From assembly GCA_016721425.1 (NCBI GenBank), contig JADKID010000043.1:216006-280005 (forward strand): 64,000 nt of DNA, read 5' to 3'. Under the pieces are notes generated by a model. It had not been told where the DNA came from. It saw only the letters and a list, made by a program, of their open reading frames with translations, and searched no databases. A program made the position numbers and the translations under genes. The stretch's first letter is position 1; each line of letters starts with the position of its first letter. Below, piece by piece: positions 51,633 through 63,984 of this stretch. Source of the stretch: Bryobacterales bacterium. GTDB taxonomy: Bacteria > Acidobacteriota > Terriglobia > Bryobacterales > Bryobacteraceae.

Positions 51633-54600
51633 ATGGAGCCAATGCTTCGCTTCCCACGCGTGCTCGCCCCATTCCTGCTTGCCCTCGCGCTCAGGGCAGC
51701 GGTACCGGCCTTCGAACCGAACAAAGGGCAGGCCGAAGCACGGTTTTTATTCCTGGCAAGCGCGGGTGCAACCAGGGCATACGTCGAAGATCGTGGGCTC
51801 GAACTGGCCCCTGCTTCCGGTACGCCGGTGCGCCTGTCGTGGACAGGCGGCGCCTTGTCTCCCGACGCCAGTCGTGGTGAATGGGAACTGTCGAGGCTAC
51901 GGGCAACACTACTTACTACTGTGTTCAGAACAAATCCAGTCTTTGTACGAATGGGGTGCCAAGTTATCGCCGGCTGATCCGGAAGGATCTATACCCGGGC
52001 ATCGATTGGGAGTTGCACGGCAGGGACGGCCAATTGGAATACGACCTGGTGGTGCATCCGGGGGCGAGGCTGGGCGGCGTTCGCCTGCGCGTGGACGGTG
52101 CGCTGGCGGAGGTCGCTGCCGACGGCCGGCTACATGCGGGAGGCATGCGGCACTGGCGTCCTGAAGCCTATCAAGTGATCGATGGCAGACGAATCGAGGT
52201 GGAGGCGGAATTGCGCCTCGGCGAGGCGGAATTCGAATTCGTAGTTGGAGGATACGACGCCGAGCACGACTTGGTCATTGATCCAGTGGTAGAGGCGATT
52301 GCGGTGGCCGGTGGAGGCGACGAGGACGCCATCCTGGGATCGATCAGCGGCAGGAGTTGTTCTTACCGATACGGCACAACGCGCTCCGCCGATTGGCACA
52401 AACTGCCGGCGACCGGCGGCCGCCACGTGTTTGTTCAATTCACCAGGAGCGGGTACGGCACCAAGACATACTTCTGGGGCGGGGAAGGCGAAGAGTCAAT
52501 CAGCGGCGTCGATTCCGATCTGAACAATTGCCGACTGTACGTGGCAGGTTGGACCAACTCACGAAATGCTCCGGTGCTGTCCGCATTGTATGAGAATCTG
52601 ATCGCCCAACCGTATGCCGGTGGCGCTACCGACAGGTTCCTTCTGGAGGTCTCCTGGGGAGGCCTGGCATTCGCAAGCTATCTGGGCGGACCGGGCGCCG
52701 ACCGTCTCTACGATGTCCGGACCACCACCATGAGCGGATACTTTGGACCATTCGCATTCGCCGGTGAGACGGACGATACCGCGTGGGCGGGCGCCACTGT
52801 ACAAAGGATCGGGGCCGGAGGAAAGACGGACGCGATCGCCGGAGTGTTGGACGGGAGGCGGATCTCGCTAATCGCAATCGGCGGTGCTGGGAACGACCGG
52901 GCGATGCGGTTCCGGAAGGCCAGTGAAGTCATTGGGCCGCGGGGAAACCGACTCACCGGACTTTCCGGTTCGCGAGGGCGCTTCCAATTCGGAGAAGTCC
53001 GCGGCAGGCATGGACTTGTGGGTGGGCCGGCTGCGAATAGATCTTACTGAACTGTCAATGCTCCGGGTTTTTGGGGGAAGCGGCGACGAACGGTTCGGCG
53101 GGCTTGGTTTGCTATCGACCGAGGGGCTGTACCTCGCGGGCACAACGACATCACCGGACCTTCCGCGGCCAACGGAGCGTACCACGGTGGTGACGGCGAC
53201 GGCTTTGTAGCTTTCCTAGATCCCCTGACTGCGGAACCGCAATTGACCACCTACATCGGCGGAACCGGGCGCGATGGGATCTCTACGATGGAGGCCAGGG
53301 GAGGCGTAGTCTTCCTGGGCGGAACGACAGACTCCAATGACCTGACGCTGCCTGGTCTCCCGGCCGGAGAAGGAGTGCGCGGTGGACTCGATGCATTCTT
53401 CGTGTCGTGCGACGCCTTCGGCGCGCCCACCCGGGGCATCCGCCTGGGAGGGTCCGGCGACGATCGCGTGCTGGGAATCGAGCCCGGCAGTCTTGGAATG
53501 GTCACCCTCGCCGGATCGAGTGATTCGCGAGAATGGCTCAACGAACTAGACCCGTTTCACGCCGAGTCGAGCGGGCAGGATGGGTTTCTGGCGAACGTTT
53601 CGTTTGCGGCGCTCCGGATTGGGAAGTTCTCGGCGCCAGTTCCAGCAAGGTCTATCTCGGCCGCGATCTTCAGGTGCCGATGACGGTTTTGGCGGCTTCT
53701 GAAGCAGGAATGGACGGCATGGTGTTAGTGCGCAGTAGCGATCCGTCCCGGCTACTGGTCTCGGCGCGCGGCGATCTGCCCGGAAGCGGTCAAATCCTGC
53801 TGGAGGACGTCGACCGGATCGGCCCCTACTGGACCGGCAGCAGTTTCGTGTTGCAGGCTCTTGCGGATTCTGGCGAAGTGGAATTGGTGGTGGAAGGGCG
53901 TGCCACGGCTTCGCCCCAGGCAGCCTATCCGCGCCAAAGGATCAGGGTTATTCTGGCGCCGACGGCTCTGTTTCTGTCCTCGCCGAAGGTCGTGAGCGTG
54001 CCGGTGAAGGGCATCCTTGATGTGGTATTTGCCCAAGCGCCGCTCTTGGCCGACGGTACTTCAGGACCGGCGCGGGACCTCCCGCGCCGGAGTGACGTCC
54101 ACACCAGGGCTGGTCACCTCCGACTCCCGGGATTGCAGGTCTTGCGCAACTCCAGCGGCGGAGGAGGTAGCACGGGGAACTACCGCATCCAGGCACTCGC
54201 CCTGCGGGACGGCGCCTACACTCTCACGCCTACGTCTTCCAGTTCCCGGCCGGTCCTGGGCAGGTCCTTACGGTTGCGGTGGATAGTGCACCGGCTGCGG
54301 TCCGACTCTTCCCGGACCGAACCCACATCCTGGCAAGAGATCACTTCACGGCGTTTTCAATCAGCGGTCTTGCCGGAGATCAGCTGCTTTTCACCTCAGA
54401 GGACCCAAGCCGCCTGGTGCTTGGCAGCGACAGTAACGCCTCCGCCGGTACCCTGAACCTGAACCTTCAGGCGGCCTATCCGTATGCCAACCTGGTGATC
54501 GCCGCGCTGGCGGGTGACGGAACTGTGAGGGTTCGCGTCGAGGGCACGTATCGAGGGCGGCCGATCTCCGAATCGATGCTGATATCCCTGGTGCCCTACA

Positions 54601-57475
54601 AGGCCGCACTCGTTGGTGTACCGGACATTGTCGGATCGGGAGTGCCCATCTATCCCCAAGTGCAACTGCTACCGCAGACTTCCTTGGCTGGCGTGGCGGA
54701 TGCGGTAGTGCCCACGATGGGGCCTAGACCGGCCGCGGTCGCGAGTGTGCAACTGCGCTCCTCAAACCCGGCGGTGCTCCGGGTGACGCGGTCGCCCTCA
54801 GGAATACTAGGTTTCACCGCACTGGCGGGAGAGACAGCGCCGCGGTCCTCGATTTCGGGTCCGACGCGCCGGCGGCGTTCGCGGAGTTGCACGCCTCGGT
54901 CAAGTGGTGCCGGCACGCCTGGAATTCGGCGCGGCGGTACTTCGAATTCCGGCCGGCGCGGGCCTCATCATCTATCCATCGGCAGGCACGCAGGCTAGCG
55001 CGGGCTCTCTGAAAGCCGTGCGCATGCGCTTGAGCGCGAATACACCCCTCACCCTGCAAATGTGGAGTCAGATTGGCACCGACATCACGGTGGATCTCTC
55101 GAACGGGTATGGGGTGCAGCTGGCGGCTAACACCGCCCCGCCCGGCCAGCAGGCGACTCTATACGTTTCGGCGCCCGGCATGCCCGAATACGCGCTGCCC
55201 ATCCGCATCGTCGAAGCGGTGCTGCTTCCATTCATGAACGAGATCCAGGTGGCGCCACTCAACGGCGCGCCCGCAACCAGGAATGCGCTCTTCTCGTTCG
55301 GCGCCTACGACGATGGAATTGTGGTGCCGGCCGAATCCGCCAGGTTTCTATCGTCGACGACTCGCAAGCTGCGGACTAAGTTGACCCCGGCGGGCATCTG
55401 CGGGACATCTGAAGTGGTTGAGCTGACCGGCGCCGGTCAGCTCACTCTGCCATTCACCTGCGCAGGCACCGGCGCAACGGTGCTGGAGTTGCAGCCGATC
55501 TCCGGGGTGAGCGCTGCACAAACTCAATTCACAGTGCGGATTGTCTCCTGCCCTATGCGCCCGTTCCCTCCAGGTGCCGAGCCGCGTGTTTACAGGCAAC
55601 GGACTGCAAGCGCAGCTTCGCCTTTATGACGTGAACGGACCGTTCCGCGGCACGATCACCAGTACCGATCCCGGCCGCGTGCGTTTGTCGTTTGATCCGA
55701 AAGCGCCAGGCTCCGCGCGGCTCAACACTGCAGCGAGTCCCTTCGATGGCATCGTCTACATCCAGGGTTTCGCCGCGGAGGGTGGCGCAACGCTGACTGT
55801 CGACGCCGCGGATGGACGCAAAGCCGAGATCGCTGTCTTTCTACTCCCCTCAACCATGGCGCTTCGGCCGCCTTCGACTGCGTACGTCACCGACCCCCAT
55901 CCCATATTGTCCATGGAGCACGCCGTGTCCTCGAAGGACCTTCCATGGGTATTTGGCCCAGTCTGGTGGACCCGGACTCCGGCAAGTTGATCTGAGTTCC
56001 GCCCTCTCCATCCGGGCGGCACCGACCCGCGTTCCTTCGCGGCCAGAGTTCAGATCCATCGATTGTCGAGCCGCGCCGCCGGACGCCCTGCTGAGCGAGG
56101 GCGATGCCACTGCCGCTTGAACTTCCGGGCCAAAGCAACTGGCGACGTGGTGAGCGTTGCCCAGCCCGAGGGTTTTATCGGGATGCCCGAGTCGTCGCTC
56201 CGCGTGCATCTCTACGAGCGGCAGTTTGGTGTTTTCCAGGCCGCCAGTTTTGAGTGCTGATCTACAGATGCCGATTTCGGTGGTAGCGTCGGGCGGCGAT
56301 GCACAATCCAGCGTTAGCGCAACGCTGACAAGCCTCGATCCGGACAAGCTGCGAATTTCCAGCGACGGCGCTGCCACGGGCGAGGCGAGCATTACCGCAT
56401 CGCCGGAACGCAAATCTGCTTGCAAGCCTTGGCAACGCCGCGCCCGGAGACACGGTGCGTGTCCGCTTAAAGCGCCGGGATACGCCACCGCCGAGCGGGA
56501 AGTTCAGTTCGTAACGGCGGAATTGCAGATGATGAATCCGGCGCCCTCGCTTTCGCTGAGACCGCTGGTCAGCAGTTCGGTTGGTCTGCTTTACGGGCCG
56601 TTGGATGAGCGGGGACTGGTATCGAGCCAGTTCGGCGGAAGCTTGCGCCCAGGCATCCGTTCGTCGGTACGGATCTCATCGAGCGACAGCAACGTCCTTG
56701 GTATTCCCCAATCCGAAATGACGCTCGCCACGTACATGAACATCCCGCTGCTCCCCGTCGCCCCGGGCCGCGCGCGGATTCAAATTGACGCACCTTCGCA
56801 GATCAACAATCGTGTTGCGACGATCGACGCCGTGGTTGGCCCGTTCCAGTTCAACTACTTCTCAGTCAGCGGACTAGTCCGTTACCTGGTCTCCAAGCTC
56901 ACTGTCACCAATCCCCGTCCCCAGCCCACTGCGGTTACCGTGAGCAGCGATGGGCGCATCCCCTTGCGGTTCGGCACGGCTGCGAGCGGCGCGGATGGGC
57001 CGTCGGGTAGTTCGTTGCTCGCTAACCTGTCGGCAAATGAGAGCTTGGACGCTCATGTGGAGCCGGCGGGTTCGGGTATTGCCACCATACGCCTCGATGC
57101 GCCTGACTTTGCCTCTGCCTCCAGCGGAACGTACGTGTCCTATCCGCAGGTTCGATTGGACCAAGGCAGCCCCGCTGAACGTGAGCCTGTCGAACCGTAC
57201 ATTGAGGTTGCGGTCATCCTTGTCGTGCCGACCGCAGCTCTGTCGGCTTGCCGTTGGGGACCGCCTTTGGCCCCTTGAAAATCCAATTGGAGTCGTCGAA
57301 TCCGCAAATCGTCCGAGTACCCGCCGCACCCGTGGAATTCATCCCTGGCGACAGCCGGAAGAACTTCGCGCTGGAGTTGGTGGGCCGTGGCGACGCCATC
57401 GTGAGTCTGATTGTGCCTGCCGGATTCGCCGGCGCCTCTTCGGTTCGTCAAGACCTAATCGTGAGTGTTCGCTAA
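51633..57475 (+). pseudogene. Giant exported SBBP/beta-propeller repeat protein A, many frame breaks
   Basis: A reconstructed protein of about 1,940 residues. Signal peptide RFPRVLAPFLLALALRA; first domain FEPNKGQAEARFLFL (the 'NxGQ' head of SBBP proteins) and YPGIDWELHGRDGQLEYDLV; then propeller repeats (TYIGGTGRDGISTMEARGG, FLGGTTDSNDLTLPG, GGSGDDRVLGIEPGS); then about eight beta-sandwich repeats of 110-200 residues, each with a variant of SSDPSRLLVS followed by an ALxDSGxVxLxVEG-like strand. About twelve frame switches divide it (near 51,890; 52,930; 53,180; 53,605; 54,285; 54,850; 55,560; 55,980 and others), each followed at once by in-family sequence. Probably a surface or extracellular adhesin/scaffold. 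A tandem paralogue follows eight bases later. Confidence 0.7.
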
Positions 57476-57482
57476 ACCTAAA

Positions 57483-60400
57483 ATGTCGCGCCTATTGCCC
57501 ATCCTCTTCATCTGCGCCACCGCGCCCAACATGATCGCTGCCGAAAAGCCGCTTGCCTTCGGAACCGTGCGCTTCGAAGCAAACCGCGGACAGGCGGATT
57601 CCAGCGTTCGCTACGCATGGCCCGCACGCGCATCAACAAATCTTCTTCACCGATTCGGGCGTGGTGTTCTCTCTCCACCAACAGGTCCGGCGATTCGTAT
57701 GGGATTTGCGGGCTCGGGCCGGCCGGGTGGGTTGCGGACGGTCCATCCAGCGATTCCATTTCCTACATCGGCTCGGATCCCAGAAGTGGGTGAAAGGCGC
57801 CAGTGTCTGACCGCATTACGTGGCGCGGAGGTCTACCCCGGCGTGGATGTGACGTTCTATGGCGACGGCGACCGCCTGGAATATGATCTGGTGTTGGCGC
57901 CCTTGGCGCAGATCCGTCCTGCGTGCGCCTCCAGTTCGCCTCGCCTGCCCCGCGTCGCTCTGGCACAACAGGTTCTCGAAATATCCACGGGCGGAACCAC
58001 AATCCGCCAGCGCGTGCCCGCTGTTTATCAGGAAGCCGCTTCCGGGCTCGGCTCAAGATCGCAGGGGACTTCCAGAGTGCGGGTGAGAACGCCGCCACGC
58101 TCAAGTTGGCGTCGTACAACCGCTCCGAACGCCTGGTAGTAGACCCCGTCATCGAAATGGCCACCTACATCGGCGGGGAGAACGACGATGAGATCGTGGC
58201 GATCGCCGATGGCCTAATCTGCGGCAACACGCGTTCCATCGCGTTCCCCCCAACTCGGCCAGCCCTGCGCGGAGGCCGCGACGTGTTCCTGCGGGGACGG
58301 GCTAGCTCATCCCAGGTAATCCTCCGGACAATGTTCTCCGGCACTGTCGTCATTGGCGGCTCCGGGGATGACGAGTTGGCTGGCATTGCCATACATAACA
58401 CCCTTGGCACCGTTACTCTTGCCGGCACCACCAACTCGAAGGACCTTCCGGCTGCCGGAGCTTCCAAATACCATGGCGGAGCCAACGACAGTTTTCGTTG
58501 CGTTCTTGTCCGTATCACAGAGTTATGCGTACCTGAAATAACTCGCACATTGGCGGTTCGGGAGGACCGGATCAATGCCTTTACTGGACGCGACTCCGCA
58601 CGCCATGCTGGGAATTACCGATGGTCCGGACTTCGCGATGGTAGGCGATGTCCCGCAAAGGCCCTCGGCGGCGGCAAGGATGCCTTCTGCGGGATTCTCA
58701 GCCCCTTCTCCGGGGAGCCAACTTCTACGGTTACCTCGGCGGATCGGGCGACGACGCGGCATATGCCGTTTCCATCCGGGGGACCGGGGTGGTGTGGATT
58801 GGGGGGGAGACGCGCTCCAGCGATTTCCCTTTCCCCAACACCGGGCTCGCCGGACCCTCCGACGGATTTCTGGCGGAGGTGAATGCGCCAGTCTATGTGA
58901 CAGGCGCGCCACCGGCCACGGTTGCCACTTATCGATTTGGCGGCAATGGCGAAGACAGCATTCGGGCGCTGGCCGCCGCAGCATCCGCAATGACCGCGGG
59001 CCTCGGCAGCACGCAAGTGCTGCGCCCGTTCACAACCGCCGATATCGGCTTCGCAGGCACCACCACCTCCACGGACCTGCCTGTCCGCAACGCCGCCCGG
59101 CCGCAGTTTGCCGGGGAGCGCGACGGCTTCGCCGGCATGTGGAATGTGACGGCGGCGGCGCCGCGTTGGGTTACCTACTTGGGCGGCTCCGGCACCGACG
59201 AAGTCACTGCGGTTACCGAGGACTGGGCCGGTGACCTCTACGTCGGTGGCTGGACGCGCAGCACCGATCTCCCGGTTGTCCACGCGTTGCAGCCGGCGAA
59301 CGCGGGCGGCGAGGATGGCATGTTTGCCGTCTTTGACAGCGCTGGGGTGATGCACCATCTGACGTATTTTGGCGGTCGGGCGACGATCGCATCCGCGGTA
59401 AGACTCATCTACGGGTCCGTGGCGCGCGTGGCCGGATCCACCACTTCCACCGATCTGCCGCAGCGCGCACGCAGGAGCGTGGCGGGCAGGCTGAGGGCTT
59501 CTGGGCCGATATCGGCACGGACTTCCTGATTGGCCCCTCGGAACTGATTCTTGCCAAAGATGGAATGCTCTCGTTCAGCGTCAGGCCGGGACGAACCGCA
59601 TTCCGCAACCCGGTGACGTATCGTTCATCAGACCCCTCGCGGGTCCGCATGGTCTATCTGGGCCGCAGCTTCGACGAAGTGACGGCCCCTCCGGAAGATA
59701 ACATCGCGATCGAGGCGCTGACCGATTCCGGAGAGGCCACCATTACCATCACTGCCCCGGGTTTCACGACGAAAAACATCGCCGTGAAGCTATATCCCGG
59801 CGCCTTTGTGCCTCCTACGCATCACCGACGCAGATTTCCCTGGGCGGGCCCGATCCAGGTCTACGCGCTGTACCGCCCAGTGGATCCAGCCACCGGATCG
59901 CCAATCGGACCAATGGCCTGTCGATCCGCCCCGGAGTAGCTCCTCCCGTCATGAGTTGGTCGGTCTCCGATCCCTCCGTGTTTGAGCTCGTCAATACCGG
60001 CGGATACTTCCAACTGCGCGCACTCAAGGCCGGTGATGCCACGTTGAGCCTGACGTGGAGGGATTCGTGGTGCTCCAGGGAGATAGGGGCCGTCACCGCC
60101 GCCACACCACGGCCCTTATCCTCGGTCTTGATTTCCGGCTGGGCCGGGACCTCTACGGAAACATCCCTCGTCTTCGAACTGAACGGCAATCTGGTGTCCA
60201 GGGATACCGCGGCACCTTGACCGCGCGCAGCGCTGATCCGGGCCGTCTCCTGCTCTCTCACAGGCAATCAAGTAGGAAGCGAGAGCGTCACCTTGACGAT
60301 GTCCGATTCGCTGCCGATCATCTGGGCGCAGGCCCTGGCCAGCCAAGGTACCGTTCAAATCCTCCTCACTTCGAGCGAGTTTGAGGGCGAGATTCCCATG

Positions 60401-63221
60401 ACGGTGACCCTGGAGCCAGCCGTGATCAAGTGGGTTCGTGCCGCTCCTGACCCCAGTCGGCGGGAGGCGTAGTGGAGCCGTCGGTTTCGTTGACCGCGGG
60501 GCGCAAGCCACGCAGTTGACGTTCAGGCTCGAGGGCCAGTCGGGCAGTGTGGCCAGCGGTTATCGGCCTGGAGCGTCGCCCGTGACGCTGAGGGTTATCG
60601 AACTCCAATCCGAAGGCCGTTGAACTCAACCGGCTAACCCGGATACTGGAATCCAACGACTCAGCCTACACGCTGTTCGGATGGTTGTTGGGACATCGGA
60701 ATTGACTCTGACTACTTCCAGCGACGAGCTTCGCCCGCGAACGACTCGGTCCGCGTCGAAGTCACCGCATCCACGTCGGCCGTCCTGGCGGCAACCCGCC
60801 TTCCACCCACGTATGTCGGCAAGGACTGCAACCGGCGTCAGCTTCCGCTATTCCGCCTCCCCGCAAACGTAGAGGTATTTCGACGATGCGGGCGCCGTCC
60901 TGGTTTCTTCGTCTGCGCTCGTCCGCGGGTCGGCTCAGCTCTCGCTGGCGAGGACCTATTCAGACGAGTACGCGTTCCCAGGTGCAGGCACTCAAGAGCG
61001 ATGGAAACCCCGCGTACGGTTGCGTTTCCCACTGGGAGGAGCGGGAGATCCGCGTTGTGCATTTACCGGTGGGCGTTGGGTTCACCGGCAGTCCCACAAC
61101 CCCACCAGTCAGGGATTCGGTCTCTCCACTCGTGTGGTGGCGTGGGCCTTGGATCGACAATCCGGAATCGGCATCTTCATTCAAATGCCAATACCCGGTT
61201 CCGAAATCGCTGTGAGATTCCGTAGTGAAGGGGCCCCGGGGCGCATCTCTCCGGAGACTGCCGCGCTGACAGCCAACACTACCGAAATTCAGCTGAATTA
61301 CACAGTTCCCCCGGTCGGCCAAGAGGCTACGTTGATCGTCGAATCCGACGCAGACGGTTTGGTGTCGCCCATCACTGCCAGGATGCGGGTGGCTCCCACT
61401 GCCCCGTTCCACAGACTGCCGCGACTGCTCTTGGCGCGAAGCGAACTCCGCCAGTACGAAACCTACTCGTCGACGAGTTCTTCTGTCACGGTGTCCAGCA
61501 GCGATCCAGACCGCGTCCTGCTCAGCGCGACGGCCACCGCTCCGGGTTCCCAATCGCTGGATCTTGCCAAGTCCGTTTCCTCCCTTTATATTCATGCACT
61601 GGCGGACTCGGGAAATGCTACAGTGCGCATCGAGTCATCGGGTGTTACCGTCCTCGAACTGCAGGTTGCGCTGCAACCCTTGCTGTTGAACTACTACTAC
61701 GGCAACACACTCACACCGGGCGCACGTGCGGACTACACGGTCTCGTTGAACGCCTACGCGCTTCGTCCGAACAGCGGACCCTATAGGTTCACGCGTAATC
61801 GGCCAACCCTTCGGTGGCCACGGTAGATCCCGCAACGTTTGAACTTGGCGGTGTAGCGGCCACCGTCAGCACCAAGCTGAAGGTTTCGGGCGTGACTAGA
61901 GGACTACTCGTTGGTCCTGAACGGCCCACCGGAGATCATCGCTTACCCCATCCCGGTCACAGTCGGCGGAGTGGCCCAGCCCGCCACCGCTGAGTACACG
62001 CTCGCCGAACCCTGCAGGGTAGCGTGCAGTTCGACCTCGGCTCAGGCTTCAGCAATCCCAACGGAGCGATTAACAAGCTCACCAGCTCAGAACCGGGCCC
62101 GGCTGCTCCTCTCGCGAGCCGCCTCACTCCCGGAACAGCGTCTGGTGAGTGTCGCGGTGTTCCAGCCGGAGAGAGCCGGACACAGTTGGTCTACATCCAG
62201 GCGATCAAAGGGAGGTGACGCTGTTGTCCAGATGACGTCGAACGACGGTGTCCGTGCCCTCGCCACGATCCATGTTGTGCCTTCCTGGATGAGTTGCGGC
62301 ACGGACGGGTGGTGTCATCGTGGGCACGACGACGAACCAGGACTGCGGTATCCGATATGCTGCCTTAACACGCGAACGACCTTCAGCAGGTCTCTATCCG
62401 GGCCGGTCTGGACGATGTCAGCCTGAGTCTGAGAGCAGCGCTCCGACATCTTCACCGTGACGCCGCAGCGTGTCTCTGCAATCGCTCAGCGGCCAGGTAA
62501 TGCTACGCGGCCTGTCACGGGTGTGGGCGAACTGCGTCTCTCCCCGTCTCCCGGATTCGGGGCGCCCCTGACGGGTCGGGAATACTGGCGGTTCGCGTCG
62601 TGCAGCCTAGCCCTGTCGAGTACTCGCTCTCCGACGATAGTGTTGGGCAGGACGCTCAGATCACTTGCACTATGTCGGTACCATCGGGCGTAACGGTGAG
62701 CGCCACCTCACAGGATGCGTCGCTCCTGGTGGTGAGTGGCGACGCCAAGGCGGCGGGCGCCGCCACCTCGACGGTCGTTTGCCAGTGGCGGAAGCGCAGA
62801 GCTTACGCTCCAGGCCTGGCGAGCTACGGGACCGTAGAGGTGGTATTCAGCGCTTCCGGGTATCAGGATCCTTCGGGTGGCCGTCGCATTGCGGCCAGTA
62901 GAATTCTATTGGATCAGCCCGTCATACGGCGGAGGCCCGATCTCCTTGAAAGTGGGAGGCTCCACCACCCTCACGCTAGCGATGCGCACTTCCGCATACA
63001 GCGCAACGCCGCGCGCAGGCGCGAACATTGCCGTCGACGTGCTGATGGATCCGTCTGGTATTGTGACCCTGGAGCCTGCACGAGTGGTTTTCAACGGGCC
63101 AGTTTCGCGAGGCGAAGTGAAGGTTCAGGCCACCGCCCCAGGAAGCGTCCTGTTGCGAATCGCTGTGCCGGACGGCTTTTCCGCGTCCACGACACCGGCA
63201 TTGGTGGGCGTCGTGCCATAG
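57483..63221 (+). pseudogene. Giant exported SBBP/beta-propeller repeat protein B, many frame breaks
   Basis: A reconstructed protein of about 1,910 residues with the same plan as its neighbour. ATG 57483 starts a signal peptide (SRLLPILFICATAPNMIAA), then FEANRGQADSSVRY, YPGVDVTFYGDGDRLEYDLV, propeller repeats (MATYIGGENDDEIVAI, VVIGGSGDDELAGIAIHNTL, YGYLGGSGDDAAYAVSIRG, TYLGGSGTDEVTAVTEDWAG) and about eight beta-sandwich repeats (TYRSSDPSRVRMVYLG, SWSVSDPSVFELV, SSSDPDRVLLSATA, TLEPARVVFNGPVSRGEVKV) to a stop at 63221. More than ten frame switches. It begins eight bases after the stop of protein A, so the pair is a tandem duplication with one promoter upstream of 51,633. Confidence 0.68.
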
Positions 63222-63944
63222 CTTCAATCCTGTACACTCAGTCTCCCGATTCGCTTGGGGGCCACCGGTGCGACGCGTCAAATGGCGCTTGCGAACCCGG
63301 ACCTAACAGCCGCCCTTCGTCCGCTTCACGACCCGGAAGCTGATCCGGTGTCTGTAGAGTTGGTCCGGTGCTCGCGAATCTCGTCCAAAGACCCTCGTGC
63401 AATGCGTTCTTCCGGCGAGGTGGCGAAAGCGACGCGATGGGCAACCGCATCGGTTTCAATGCTGGCTCTTGCATCAGGCCGTCCAGCCTCTTTCGAACCT
63501 CAATCTATGAGGGCTGCTCGTGAGATTTCCCGTAGGCGGCCCTCATCCTGATCCCAGGACGCGTCAACTGCTCATGGTCCACCTGATCACGTTCTCTTCG
63601 AGGACATGCATGGCGAGGAACTCGTTGGCCCGGATCTCGTCGAGCCCGGTCCGACTCCCAACTTCAGTGCCGCGCGGAGATCGATGGCGCGGCGGATGAG
63701 CAAGCCGGTCTTGGATGAGGTGCGCACACCTGCAATCGCGGTGCCTTTACCATGACGCAGCCGACCGGCGAAACTTGTTCGGTACGCGGGTGGATCAGGT
63801 CAGACGACCAGATGCGCTTGCCCAGTCCAGTTCTTGAGAAATGTGCCCGGCATCTGCCCACCGACCCCTGGCAAAGCTGGGGTCAGTCCCTCTGGTCTTC
63901 ACCGTGGGTTCCTTCTGTTAACTGACGCCCTGTTTGGTCTCAGT
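63222..63944. other. Stretch without an intact gene
   Basis: No complete gene is seen. On the minus strand, 63564-63650 reads TGLDEIRANEFLAMHVLEEN to a stop, preceded one frame over by GLLIRRAIDLRAALKLGVG. This looks like the end of a real but broken gene that I cannot name. Other frames are short and unlike any family. Confidence 0.4.
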
Positions 63945-63960
63945 GCCTACTATATTAGGC
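63945..63960. repeat. 16-base near-palindrome, copy 1
   Basis: GCCTACTATATTAGGC: ends GCCTA and TAGGC are inverted repeats around an AT-rich centre. A second copy, differing in one base, lies 40 bases on. Confidence 0.6.
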
Positions 63961-63984
63961 AAACAGCTTGCACTCCCATGACAT

